Shown: positions 13,545-24,580 of the stretch, piece after piece
How the letters are laid out: each line of letters opens with the position of its first letter
How positions within the stretch are numbered: the first letter of the stretch is position 1
Assembly (NCBI GenBank): GCA_003008705.1
Contig: PDUO01000065.1
Span: 1-64,000, forward strand
Source: Pezicula radicicola
Lineage: Eukaryota > Ascomycota > Leotiomycetes > Helotiales > Dermateaceae
Length of the DNA: 64,000 nucleotides
Direction of reading: 5' to 3'
Program-made: the position numbers and the translations under genes
The notes under the pieces: generated by a model
Told to the model about the DNA's origin: nothing
Database searches by the model: none
Seen by the model: the letters and a program-made list of their open reading frames with translations, nothing else

Positions 13545-14157
13545 ATGAAGTACTTAATTGCGACTCTGGCTTTTGCTGCTGGTGTTATGGCACAATTGAA
13601 TGGCACGACATATAGCAAAGGCACTTCCTACACTACCGAGATCGTGTCCGTCTTGACCACTGTGTGCCCTTCTGCTACCCAGCTTACACACAATGGAATC
13701 ACCTACACTATCACCGAGGCCACGACTTTGACCATCACCAACTGCCCCTGCACGTTGACCCATGTACGTTTCAACCTTCTTGCCTCCTCCACTCTCTTAG
13801 CACTAACATCCAACATAGACTCTCACTTCAACCCCAGTTCCAGCACCCACGCCAGAGCCGTCAACCGTCCTCTACACGTCTTGCCCCCCATCCGCAAGCG
13901 GTGCTCCTCCCGCACCACCACTCAAATCTGTCTCACCACCCGCTGGGTGCCCAGGTGGATCCAACTGCCCTCCTCCGACTAACCCACTCACACCCATCTA
14001 CACAACTCCAACTAAGACCCAAGAGGTTCCCGCCGGCACTGGCTCCCCAATCAAGACTACCACTAACCCCATCATCACCTTTACCGGCGCTGCGAATGCC
14101 AATCGTGCTGCTGGTATTATTGCCGCTGTTGGAGCCTTTGCTGCTGTCGTTTTGTAA
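13545..14157 (+). CDS. GPI-anchored cell wall protein, CCG-6/Sed1-like
   Basis: Two exons, 13545-13763 and 13819-14157, encode 185 aa; the intron is 55 nt and ends CAACATAG. Residues 1-16 form a signal peptide ending in MAQ. The mature N-terminus carries the motif [18 protein letters not shown], typical of Sed1/Spi1 in yeast and the clock-controlled CCG-6 family in Neurospora. A Pro/Thr/Ser-rich stalk follows with several Cys-Pro pairs. A C-terminal hydrophobic tail ([14 protein letters not shown]) after a small-residue segment is a GPI attachment signal. The product should be a wall-linked glycoprotein of stress or conidial surfaces. Which of the related wall-protein subfamilies it belongs to is not certain. 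Confidence 0.85.
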
Positions 14158-15481
14158 GGTGGTGGTCATTTGCATGTTGTACATTCGGATACGAAAAGGA
14201 TCTCTCTGGCTTAGTCTTCACTTGTGCAAGGACGGAATTGCGATGGAGGAAGACTAGATAGGGAGGTCTTGGCATAGGAGGCTTGCAGCAGCGTATACGA
14301 AGTTTTTGGATAATGGTGTTTTGCATTTCACGAATGAATCGAGGGGGTTTTTATTCCAGTTGTTGTGGATTTTCATTTCTAATGAACGAGAAGAAAAGAA
14401 ATCATGAGACTATTACTAGATTCGGTTACAGGGGGAGTCGTTTTGGGTGTTCTCTTCGATGTATATATTCCTAGAGAATTTTGGATTATTTGGGGCGATT
14501 GTTGAGGGTGTATGAAATTAGTTTGATTGGGGAGAAGTTCTCTATGATGTTAATGGTGCAGTGTGATCAGATAGAATGCAAAAGACAAATCTAAGGCCCC
14601 GCAAGCTTTGGACCCCCCATCCCTTGTGGTTTCGGGAATGGACAGCTGATTAGTTGCTCAGGAATGTACGAAGCACGTCACGTGTAATCAGTCGAGCCCC
14701 TTTTTCTACTCGCTAAGCTCTGGCAACAGTTCTGTTCCAACAGAACCACTAGAGCCGAATAATAGAACAAGACAACCATGTAACAAAAAGCCTAACTCGT
14801 TTTAATGTAATTTTCCATTCCAAACACCTCTCTTCCGGGATTGGAGCTGCTTGATACACTTACTAGTATCTGCTGCAAGTAATACAACACGGTGTAGTCA
14901 ATGCCAGAGAATGAGACTCAAATGACGCAAATTATTGAGCGAGTGAGGCTCGTGTAGCTCGTGTAAAGCCTCTATCTTGAAGTCAAAAAAGGCGACAGAG
15001 AGCAAAGCAGGGTACATGCAATAAGACATCTTCACTGGGACGAAGTGTTGATTGATTGCCAGTTCTATGACTACCAATTGTTTTGCTTTCCCGACCTCAT
15101 TTCCCAGAGACTTTGGTCCCCAGGTATGCAGAGGGATTGGCTTCAACTAACAAAATAGAGTCAATAATACACTGAGTCCATCCAGGTCTGTAACGTGGTG
15201 GTTACCTAATCATTTCTGATCAACGGTCCAAAATCCGGTATGCAGCTGGGTATCTTCAATGCCAGGCAAAGACTACGGGACCAAAGTATGCCCCACTTCC
15301 TCCTTCATCAATATTATGCCCTAGCTTAAGAGCATGTGGTGCTGCAGCTTACATGTGCCCCGTATATTACATTTCTTTTAGATGAAGGCCCGTCACCACG
15401 ACTCCCCTCCCAGCCGTGAACGCCGTTATCCCTATCGACCGACTGGCGCTTCTCGTGATTTTAGAATCTGCTAGAAACTCT
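14158..15481. other. intergenic between convergent genes
   Basis: This lies between the 3' ends of the GPI wall protein and CDC73. No gene is visible. A CACGTG core sits at 14679-14684 but is far from any start codon, so I assign it no role. Confidence 0.55.
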
Positions 15482-16813
15482 TCATACTGCAGGCCCTGAG
15501 TCTCTCCTCCATCCTTTATTCCTCATGTTATCCTCCACAGCCTTCCAGATGCCTTCAACGACCTCGCGATCACGCCATCTACTTGCAGTTCCCGCACCCG
15601 CACTCCATTTTTCCACCTGCGTGCTTAACACACCTCGTCCCCAGCCCCTCACAGTGTCAGGCACTTGATCACCTCTCCACCCTAAATATACACCCAGAGT
15701 ATGTCTGAACAGCTCTGTAGGGTGCTGCCACTTGTAGCTCTTAAATTGCCAGACTTGGCCAGTAGTGAAAACTGCCACAACTCGAGACCAATACTCCGGC
15801 TTGAACTGCTCTGGTGTGTCAACAATAATGAATCGAATCGGGCGCGAGGTGTCTATTGACGGTAAAAGACGGGAGATGTGTAGGATCGATGCTGAGGAAC
15901 TCGATGTTGAGCTGGAAGATTCGGCTGGAACGTAAATACCACTTTCTAGGAAAGATTTGATATTCGACATGCGGAGGAGTGAGGATGCCGATGGTGATAA
16001 AAGGATAATTGGGTCGGGTCTGCGAACAGGCTGCTTCGGATTCAAGGCCAATGATGGGTTATTCGGCAGATTTGAAGCTCCTGGGCGCGCTTGCTTGCGA
16101 GCATTGAAAGGAGCAGCTAGCTTGCGTACATGTGAGAAATCCTGTAGGATAAGGCATATATTAGAGTCGCGTCATAAGATTGCATTATAGCTGAGCAGCA
16201 TTCGGCATACCGTAGGCTTGATTCCTCTCAGCACACTATTCCTATCCCCCATCCGCCTCTCTCCATTATATATTTCTGCCAACCTAGGGTCAATTGTCTT
16301 TCCTTGTCTTCCAGCAGTACCGCTTGTGACTGGCGCAATGCCACCAGCAGCACCAGACGCAACTTGGGCCGAAGCAGCAGCGCTCGAGGTATCTGATGCC
16401 AACGGCTTGATGTACTCGCTCTCCTCCGATGCCCCTTCTAACCACGTAATTAGATCCAGTCTCTCAACAAAAGCCAAATTCTGAACTTCTCCTCCCGCGC
16501 CGCCTGGAGCAGTGAGCTCGGCGTTAAGGGCCAAAGCTGACGCATTGTACTCGGGGATGGCTACTTCACGCTTGAGCCATGCGAAGTAGATACTGCGCAG
16601 ATCAACGGGTTTGTCGGAAGATACGAAGCGCGTCGGGGTTGTGAGGGGGATGGAGACCTGGGGCGAGGAGAATTGCAGGAAGGTTGCTGTTGCAAGGCTG
16701 AGGTCTACTGAAGACGCGGAGGAGGCATCCTCGGTGGTGGTTGGGATTATGGGGTTCTCAGAGGCGATTGATTGTCGCAGAAGTACGAGCGCATCGTGCT
16801 GGACGGCGGCCAT
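15482..16813 (-). CDS. CDC73: Cdc73, RNA polymerase II-associated Paf1 complex subunit
   Basis: Two exons on the minus strand, 16813-16211 and 16141-15482, encode 419 aa; the 69-nt intron starts GTATGC and ends CTACAG. The N-terminal half contains the Cdc73 signature (AWLKREVAIPEYNASAL, then the NGERRMGDRNSVLRGIKPT stretch). After the splice, the C-terminal Ras-like domain is clear from PDPIILLSPSASSLLRM, through RFIIVDTPEQFKPEYW and RVVAVFTTGQVWQFKSYKW, to the end. The protein belongs to the Paf1 complex, which couples Pol II elongation with histone H2B ubiquitination and 3'-end formation in the nucleus. Length and domain order are normal for fungal Cdc73. Confidence 0.94.
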
Positions 16814-17183
16814 GCTGCAACGGTGGAATCACCAGGCGAGAATGTTGGCGGGTGATGTGCTGGAAGTGTTGCGCCTGAGAACTTTATCTACAAGAAGAGC
16901 AGGTGGAATTCGTGCCTGCGAACGAGGTTGACTACGGCGTGCCGGGTTTTTGGTCACGTGTATGCAGAGTTCGGAAGTAAATCACTTTTGTACCTTGTTC
17001 CTAGGTATTAGAGGGCTTTCTCTTGTTCCTCATTTCTTATTCATTATACACCAATGGCTTCACCTCGTAATCTACCAATGCAGTCTACCTACCGGCTAAC
17101 CCGACAGTTTCATCTGCGTTCAATCGGTAGTAGTTGGAAGATCCACGCACTACAAGCTCATGTTTCAATCAACATCCATCTTC
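16814..17183. promoter_or_regulatory. CDC73 upstream region with CACGTG
   Basis: This 370-bp gap lies between the CDC73 start and the 3' end of the next minus-strand gene. A CACGTG palindrome at 16955-16960, about 140 bp upstream of the CDC73 ATG, is a plausible bHLH/Cbf1-type site. No other element is evident. Confidence 0.4.
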
Positions 17184-19024
17184 CTACGGAGTCCTCAGCA
17201 ACACCTGGACACTATCCTCGGACTCCATGGATTGCGCTCTAGGTGGCTTTTTTCTCCGTCCATGGTATGGACAGATTCCTATGCCTCGGCTTTTGTGGAT
17301 CGGACTTGCTGGGCACAATGGACTGTTAGCAAGGTGCTCCGGCACATTCAACTCGAATCCCGAAGCGGCCTCACAAGCCTCAGACGTGCTTTCAGTTGAG
17401 ATAAGAGACCTGCTGGAGACACTGATATTTGGGTCGAACCACTCGCGAGCCCCAGGTGAGCGTGCAGGCCGTGTTCGTTTTATACCGTGTGGCCCAAGAC
17501 TTGTCAATGACGTTCGTGGACTACTGTGTGACTGCCGGACTGAGACCCTTGGCTGATCCTCTTCCGGCGAAGGTAGCTCAAAGAAGAACCCGCGGGGCTG
17601 ACCTTGAGGTGTAAGTTGAGGCAACGGTGGGGTATAGATTCTTTTCGCCTCCTGTTGTGAGAACCATGTCAGCCAAATACTGACCTTTGGTCGATTTCTC
17701 GTTCTCTTACTGTTGTTAAGAAGCTGCTCTGCTTCGGATCTGTAATGTCAATATCTACATTTCAACCCCATTAGTGTCGGTCTATTCGGTATCGGATGGC
17801 AACCTCAATAGTTGGGTGACTACCTTGAGCTTGCTTTGCTTCGGGCTGTTGAATAGGCGTTGGCGTAGGTGTAGGCCCCATCAACATTTTATGTAGAGAA
17901 CTCGATACAGACATCAGCGTATCTTGCGAGTTCTGACGGTGCCACGGAGCGAGTCCAAAGTGCCGCCGAGATGCTCTAGAGTCATTTGAAGATGTGCCCG
18001 GAGATACTGTTTTTCCTGCCTGGTTTCTCCTGCTTTGTATTCGAGCAAGATACCCGGAGGTTTCATGCAGTAATGTCGTTGTTCGAGATCGCAATTCTCC
18101 TGGTTTTGCAAGTGAGCTTGGTTCATCCACAAGGGGCTTGGCCTAGTCAGCATCCATCAATGTCAAAACGTAAGCACATCTCACCGTCTTTCGTTTGCTC
18201 GAAAATCCGGACTTGAATTTGCTCTTTGTCTTCGAGTATAACCCTGCTCGTTCGCTGGAGCCCTCGCTATTGCGAATGGAAGGCGACATGCGCTGGAGCC
18301 CACGCATAAACAAGCTTGCTCGTGGTTCCGCTTCTTCAGCGACATGTTGAGAGCCTACGATTTCTGCATTTGTCTCTTCCGTTGAGGATCGAGTTGGGGG
18401 CGGCGCAGCAGATTTTGATTCTGGCTTCTGAACGGCAGACTTGCTTTGCTCTAAGATATCACTATATGTCTGGCTACTGCTACGAGCTCTGGACCCTTTG
18501 CCCCTGTCACCCCTGCTACTGATGCTTCGATTGGGGCTAATGTGGACTTCGGGACTTTTGGAGTCATGTAAAGCTGTCTTGCTACTGCTGTTGCGATGGA
18601 ACCAAGATCGCTTCTTCAAGTTGATCTCTACAATGTCCCGTTCTGCCCAATATCCTTCCGGAAACCAGACCCATTCGAATCCTTCCCTAGCTGTCCGTGG
18701 GGGGTCTACGACTGCACGAACCAACCCCGGCGAAGGCTCGTCAATTCCCGTTGTAGACCCTTCTGTTGTTGGCAATACACCCCAAGGAAATGACTCTTCC
18801 TTTCCCCTTCCTTGCGATGTTGATGGCCTATCACCTCTGTGTACAGTAGAGCTTAGTCCTCTCGGGCCCAGTCGTCGTGGAGAAGCTGGGCCTGAGGAGT
18901 TATCTGATTGTCTCGTTGGGGGCCTCTGGAGCTCGATATCAGTAAATCCAAAATCCGACGGTTCTGGGAGGTTCTGGGCTCTGGACTCATAGTCATGCTG
19001 GAGATCTGGGCTGAGTCGACTCAT
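17184..19024 (-). CDS. unrecognised Ser-rich protein with a conserved FEWVWFPEGYWAER segment
   Basis: Proposed exons on the minus strand are 19024-18185, 18142-17824, 17754-17711 and 17651-17184 (556 aa). The phases are mutually consistent. Introns are 42, 69 and 59 nt; the first is unusually short but has GTGAGA, a CTGAC branch and TAG. I do not recognise the family. The sequence is mostly Ser/Arg/Pro-rich and looks disordered. Two islands appear structured: GFEWVWFPEGYWAERDIVEI near residue 117 and KRIYTPPLPQLTP at the start of the last exon. There is no signal peptide, membrane segment or known catalytic motif. The 44-nt third exon could start 15 nt later at a second acceptor without changing frame. 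Confidence 0.72.
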
Positions 19025-22000
19025 GACTGTGAACTCTGAAAGTCGTTCCCGTAGGAGTTCCTTGCGTGGGATTACGTCGCCTTCTGTTCCTCACGGCAAA
19101 CTTCACAGCGGATAGCCAAGTGAATGGACGGAATAACCATGCAAAGGACAGTACCATGATAGTTGATGAATAAGTATTTGGGGTTTCTTTTAGGGGTGAG
19201 GTATTTTAAAGAGGTTCAGAATGTTGAGATTCAAAGGTTGTGCCATGAAGTTCGCATCTAGGGGAGCCGCAATGATCTCTCTTTCCGAAATAGGAACCTT
19301 GTTCGCTTGAGTATCTCGACCTTAAGATCGATACACTCAGCCTTGTTCTTGTGATCTTAACTCCATTTTTGAATGTGTGGCTGAGCTAATACACTGTAGT
19401 CGTGAACAGTTGCCAAGGTGAGTTCGATGACACCGCGGATCTATTCTCATTATGATTAGGTCCTGGCCATTACTTCTCTCTAGCCATCGTGTAGTAGTAG
19501 TTCCTTCTAACATAAATCGAGTTGGAAAAGCAAGTCTTACAACCTTTATGCCGAGAAACTGAGACCTTCTGCCGCGACCATTGGAAACCTGTTGTCTCTA
19601 TTAATGCGATCTTCGACGTAAAGAAGTATGCGGTGCGAGCGCTGTGACGATCACAGGCGATGGTGCAACTAGTATATGTCAATGCTTATACTTTATTCTG
19701 TAAAGGTCTTTCAAGTTCTGAATATCTCTTTAGGTTATTGCTGGCTTTTTAATCGTGGCAAGTATTAGCCTTTGCTTATTTTATGGGCATACTATGAGCG
19801 ATTCCCATACTCTTTAGAGTCAAGGAGAGTATCATTGCTACAGCTAAGGTAGAGGCCTGATTTGATCTTCTCAAGTAGAACAGGAAAATATGTGACGGGA
19901 CTAGAATTGAACAATAAAGTAAATTTATACGGAGTAGTTGGGAACATAAACAAATAATTAGGCGACGCAAGGAACCTCAAAGAAGGTAGGTATTTAGTAG
20001 AGGGAGGTACAAGCACTACTGCTGTCAATGCTGAATAAACCCTATATTCGCTCTTATAAAAACCAAACAGGTCTAATTTATGGTTACTAGTATAGTGCTC
20101 TACTCGTGTGTTGATAATCCCATGAAGCACTTTTCGATGTATGAAACTACGTAGGATTTAATTGCGATATAGGAGTTCTAGAACTCACCCGTTGAGTAAT
20201 TCACTTGATCTAATTCTTATGTGATAACACCCAACTAAAGCGTATCCAGAAAGGAATGAACAAGCAAAACTCGACGCTCTAGAATTAATGCACTTTGGAG
20301 ACGTTCAGTAGCTTATTTTACACAACGAGAGCAGTAACGTATTACTAACATCGGAATTAAGTCCTGGGTGCTTGTTGGGTTTACCAAGCTGACTAGGCTT
20401 TACAAGCCTTGATCGTATCTAGCACAGTAACTTTAAAATCTCTGTATCTGATGGAAAACCCTCTTTAGTGCGCGTGCTATTAATCTCAAGTGTAACACAC
20501 AGGGTAATTGCGGCTCCCGACCGATTCGGAAGTGCCCTAGCAATACCTAGCAATACAGAGCAATACTCTGGGAAGCTTTTGTGGATAAGGTCCACAAGCA
20601 AAATATTGGAGTAGACACCATATCTTATTTGAGGCCATTGGTAATTTCATCACTTTAGCACATGCTAGGCATTTAACCTAGGATCTTTTTATTTGCTATC
20701 TCTTTAGTGGCTACCGGTATAGGTTTTGTAGGTCCTGTATTACTGTAGCTAACTTAAGGTTGTTACAATAGTAGGTAAACAAACCAAAGGTATCACATGA
20801 TCAGTGTTCCCACCTTCAATATCAGCTAAGGTATACAAATCCCAATAAGCAAAAGTCTACCACGCCAAACAGAGAAGCTAGCACCTGCGAGGACAGTCGA
20901 ACCCATACAGTTACAATTCAACCTAACAACTTTAAATGAAGTTGGTTGCCAGGAGGTAAAAGCAAGTGGCCCTCAGAGCTTTCCTCCTAAGAGAGGGTAC
21001 CGCCAAATACAAAAAATCAGTACGCCTGGTTTCTGTTTTTATTTTATCTTTGAAGCTCTTTCTTCGGCTAAGCGAGGTAGAGGTAGGATCAGGAAGGAGC
21101 TTGAGAAGCTAACAGAACAAATATCGAGGTCGTACTTCCTTTAATGCCGCCAAGAAGTATTTGAACGGCGTCTCGAAGAAATCCTTTCAAGACTACAAAG
21201 AAGTACAACTTTGTGAGGGAGAATCATCGTCATTATGATCAAGGTATTCAGATTGGTTGAACATAGAAGGAGCGATGGCACACTGCAAGACCCGCGATAC
21301 ATGAGTTAATATGAGATAAGATAAATATTTAAATGAGTATGAATTAAGTCAACAATACATTTTTGACGTGGTGGATGCTAGCTTAACACGGTTAGTTGTG
21401 GATTATATCCAGCTCTTACAGACCCACTGTTTTGACCCAAGTACAGCAATTTTACAACGGATGCCCGTAAAGGAGTCAATCAAAAGATTGAAGCTATTGC
21501 TCTAAAGATGGGAAAGAGTATGGTAATTGTAGGCATGCATACTAAGGAAAAGTCTATCTCGAGGACCTCCGCTTAGTCACGAACCGACTTGTGTTCACAC
21601 TATCTCCCCAAGATGAACCTGACATGCTCGTCCTTTGCAGTCGCTGGACGGCCAAATGAAAGCTCCAGCAGACCCCCAAGGCTTTCAAGAAGAATCAGAG
21701 ACTTCAGGTTCAGGTCCCTCTTGGGATTTTATTGCCGGTATTCTCTTTCTGGCGCTTCTGTTACGTCCTTCTTGGCTCGCCGTATCGTTTCTTTGGTTGT
21801 CGCTTAAAATAGGAGAAATGATGCTTGCATATGACACGAGAACGAGAATACCTATGAAGCACGTTGGCTTGCTGTGTGGATTGGTGAATGTTTATTTCGT
21901 GTGTAGGTGTGCCTTGGGCTTCTTGATACTTACAGAGCTATGAAAAAGTAATACACGATCGGCAAATACGTATGATAGATATGCTCTGCTCGCTAATGGG

Positions 22001-23211
22001 AAGACTCATCTGAAAGCCATAAATCCAGCCAATAGCTAGCCTGGTTTCGGGTTAGAAATCCCTTGAGTGCTAGAAAAAGATTTACGCTTGAAATATCCGT
22101 GCCAGTTTCGCTTCAAGACCTAAATAAAACTAGATCTAATATTGTACCCGCAACATTCCTACCAGGTACACTAGATCTCTTTCTGAAACTATATAAAAGG
22201 CTTCCTTAGCTAGCTCTGTCACAAAGAAATCACATTCCTACCTATCTATACCTGCTAAATAGAAGTGACATCCACTGAAACCCCCATTGGAAGATCCCTC
22301 GACCAACCCAACACTAGCAGTGTATGCTAAATATTGGGCTCTGATAACGACCTGTTGTCACTCAATAGGGCAGGTATACTTGCTCAAATGGCCAAATTGA
22401 AGCGCCACAGACTTCCCAAGATAGGAGATGACGCCCTGCTTGTCCTTGATTCACAAAGAAAATACCAGAACTTTCATGAGCTACTGTTTTAACTGTTTCT
22501 TCTGCAATATAGACTGGTGTATTTGGATAGCTTCTAAATATTGCTTGCAAATATCTTTCAGCTCATCTAGCAGTGATATCTCTCTATGCCAAGGTATACT
22601 TCTCTGGATTATGTCAAGTCAAATACTCGCAATAGCAAGGGATGATATGCATGTTGTGAATGAACTAACAGATACAAAATGTCTGCGCCTGCGCAGTGAA
22701 GCTATTTGCAGTCTCGATTACATTGGTACTGATACACTCCCTAATACGCTCTTATAGTCTAGAAGCCAGGACATTGACGTAGACTGCGCCCGAAAAAGAA
22801 AAAAGGAGAAAAGCAAGAAAGAAAAGACCTCTAGTAGAGGCTTCCCATTTGGTGGTACGGTATTATGAAATATGTATGCCAGTCTCAAAAGGCTCCGCAA
22901 GTTCTCGGAAAGGATCCAGGCCAGGTTCCTACCAAGCTGGGGAGCTTAGCCCTGAATATCTGTCTTGTTAAAGCCTCTGACGACCTCCGGGATCATAGGT
23001 AGTCTCTAGGACTCTAATCATTTATGACAAGTCAGTGGGTACCTAGGCGCTCCGAAGAGGAGAATAAGACCGGGTCTGTTGTGACACTCCCAGATCAAGT
23101 AAATTAAAACACCCATGATAAGCAGCCAATTCAACCTAGAATCTGTGGAGAAGAGTACATACATCAACGTGTACATCTTCCTAGGTATAGCCCTTTATAC
23201 CCTTTTTGGCG

Positions 23212-23230
23212 AATGTGCACTATGCACATT
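23212..23230. repeat. short perfect hairpin
   Basis: Eight-base arms AATGTGCA and TGCACATT flank the loop CTA. A further AATGTGC follows a few bases downstream. No gene or terminator role can be assigned. Confidence 0.6.
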
Positions 23231-23335
23231 TATCGAATAATGTGCCTTATAACAGGTTGCAAACCATCTATACGCTACTAACCCTTGTCTATGGTTCTCG
23301 AATGATATGTGTAGTATAGCTAGACTAGGCACTCT

Positions 23336-23365
23336 GTAAGTGAATGTAAGCGAATGTAAGCGAAG
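23336..23365. repeat. threefold GTAAGYGAAT tandem repeat
   Basis: Three head-to-tail units of about 10 bp read GTAAGTGAAT, GTAAGCGAAT and GTAAGCGAAG. They lie 70 bp left of the inverted-repeat element. No function is evident. Confidence 0.7.
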
Positions 23366-23432
23366 AACGATTTGAACCAATAATCAGTCTACAGTTTATA
23401 AGCTAACGGAGGTAGTAGCACTTCATTAAATA

Positions 23433-23582
23433 CCGTGCTAATTGCATCGTAGGAGATCATTTTGAATGGCTATCTGTTAGATAAGAGATGGATTTAAGGA
23501 AATCATCTGGGTAGACCATCCTTTATATGTCAATATGGCACTTCTCAAAATGATCTCTTACAAAACAACCCGTACCGTACGG
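23433..23582. mobile_element. 150-bp inverted-repeat element, copy A (MITE-like)
   Basis: The terminal inverted repeats include GTAGGAGATCATTTTGA on the left (23449-23465 approximately) and TCAAAATGATCTCTTAC on the right (23544-23560). The outer ends extend the match as CCGTGC-AATT and GTACGG. The element contains no open frame. A second copy of nearly the same length is at 37818-37968. The left flank is TA in both copies, as in Tc1/mariner-type insertions, but the right target-site duplication is unclear because the right end sits in a CCGTACGG-type palindromic stretch reaching 23591. Size, TIRs and lack of coding capacity fit a miniature inverted-repeat transposable element. Confidence 0.75.
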
Positions 23583-24064
23583 ACCGTACGGTTCTTAAAG
23601 CCCTAAAACTTTGCATTCATCTTGGTAATTTATGTAAGGGATCCAATAGGGCAAGCGGAAGGGACGGATTCGTGTAAAAACGGAGGGAGACATCAGCTAG
23701 GGATTGATACTTCATGCCAAGTACATGTGACAAGCATTACCGTATCGGCAATGAACTTTAACGACAAGAGGAACCCTTGAGTCGTGCTGGCATCACAGGC
23801 GCTCTCATACAGCAGTGTAGCAGTAGTTACTTAAGTCAAGACAATGATTCGGACTTGCGGTTTAGAAGAAGTAACTGAGTTTGAGCCGTGGGGCTTAGCA
23901 TGCTCACCCTCCTAAGAGACCTACCATACGCTACCGCGCTCTACTTTACGCCACCTCGGTCGCCGAATAAAGCGCCAACTCAGTAACCGAGAAGGATCTC
24001 TTTGATGAGGCCTCTTGACACACTATCATAAAGTTGTAATAATGAGCTGTTCTCGCAACTCTAT

Positions 24065-24091
24065 GGGGGAGGGGAGGGGGATGCGAGGGGG
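24065..24091 (+). other. potential G-quadruplex tract
   Basis: Four G-runs of 5, 4, 5 and 5 bases are separated by loops of 1, 1 and 6 bases. They lie on the strand of the isomerase gene, about 490 bp upstream of its ATG. This meets standard G-quadruplex spacing rules. Whether it forms in vivo is unknown. Confidence 0.7.
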
Positions 24092-24370
24092 AAACATGGA
24101 TCAGCGTGGACCCTGCCTGCACTTGCAACTCTTGGATGTCTCTCAACGCATCGTGACCTACGATTGGTGGGACATTGCATTCTTGCCATGTTGCGTTGCA
24201 TTGAATTGGATTGAATTGTTGGTGTTGACATAAGGCACACTAGTAGTAGGTACAGTACAGTACATGAGGCAGAAATGCTGAGAGTGGAGACCCCCGATAG
24301 GTACCTACTGGCCTTTGCAGGGGAGCTGGCTCAAGGACGAATCACAGCCCAGGCATTTCAATTTCAGTCT

Positions 24371-24380
24371 CCGGTGTCGG
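24371..24380 (+). promoter_or_regulatory. candidate Leu3-type site CCG-N4-CGG
   Basis: CCGGTGTCGG has the CCG-N4-CGG layout recognised by the Zn2Cys6 activator Leu3, which controls leucine genes. It differs from the core CCGGNNCCGG at one base. It lies 201 bp upstream of the isomerase ATG and 37 bp upstream of a TATA-like box. One 10-mer is weak evidence by itself; the context makes it worth recording. Confidence 0.4.
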
Positions 24381-24416
24381 CCGTTCGCAAGCCCAGACGA
24401 GAAATACCTCCCCAAG

Positions 24417-24423
24417 TTATAAA
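24417..24423 (+). promoter_or_regulatory. TATA-like box of the isopropylmalate isomerase gene
   Basis: TTATAAA lies 158 bp upstream of the ATG. It is followed by a CT-rich stretch, as is usual around fungal transcription starts. Confidence 0.45.
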
Positions 24424-24580
24424 CACCCCGCAGCATTTGCCTCTTGTCTCTCTTTCTCCTGCTTTTCTCTTCATTTTCTTCCCTCAATTGATTCCTTCTC
24501 ACCTTCTCCTCACCTTCCTACTCCATCCTTCAAATCTTGTACATTTTCACCCAAATTTCCCCTCTACAGAACGCTTCAAA

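Larger units (their letters stand above)
19025..24580. other. gene-poor region
   Basis: No gene can be supported over 5.5 kb. Open frames are short and lack recognisable motifs. Visible structures are a threefold AGCAATAC-type repeat (20538-20567), a hairpin AATGTGCA-CTA-TGCACATT (23212-23230), a threefold GTAAGYGAAT repeat (23336-23365), one copy of a 150-bp inverted-repeat element (23433-23582) and a G-run cluster (24065-24091). It may hold old transposon debris, since base composition is more AT-rich than the genes around it. The last few hundred bases are the promoter of the isomerase gene. Confidence 0.55.

Noticed and set aside
17440..17470. B-box-like GGTTCGACC on the minus strand
   Set aside because: It lies inside the coding sequence of the 556-aa protein and has no tRNA fold around it.
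19810..19850. Similarity to 38045-38075 around GTATCATTGC
   Set aside because: About 17 of 22 bases match in AT-rich DNA without flanking extension; not enough to call a repeat family.
21635..21943. 102-codon frame with two hydrophobic stretches
   Set aside because: Hydrophobic segments alone are weak evidence; no ATG context, splice partners or family resemblance.
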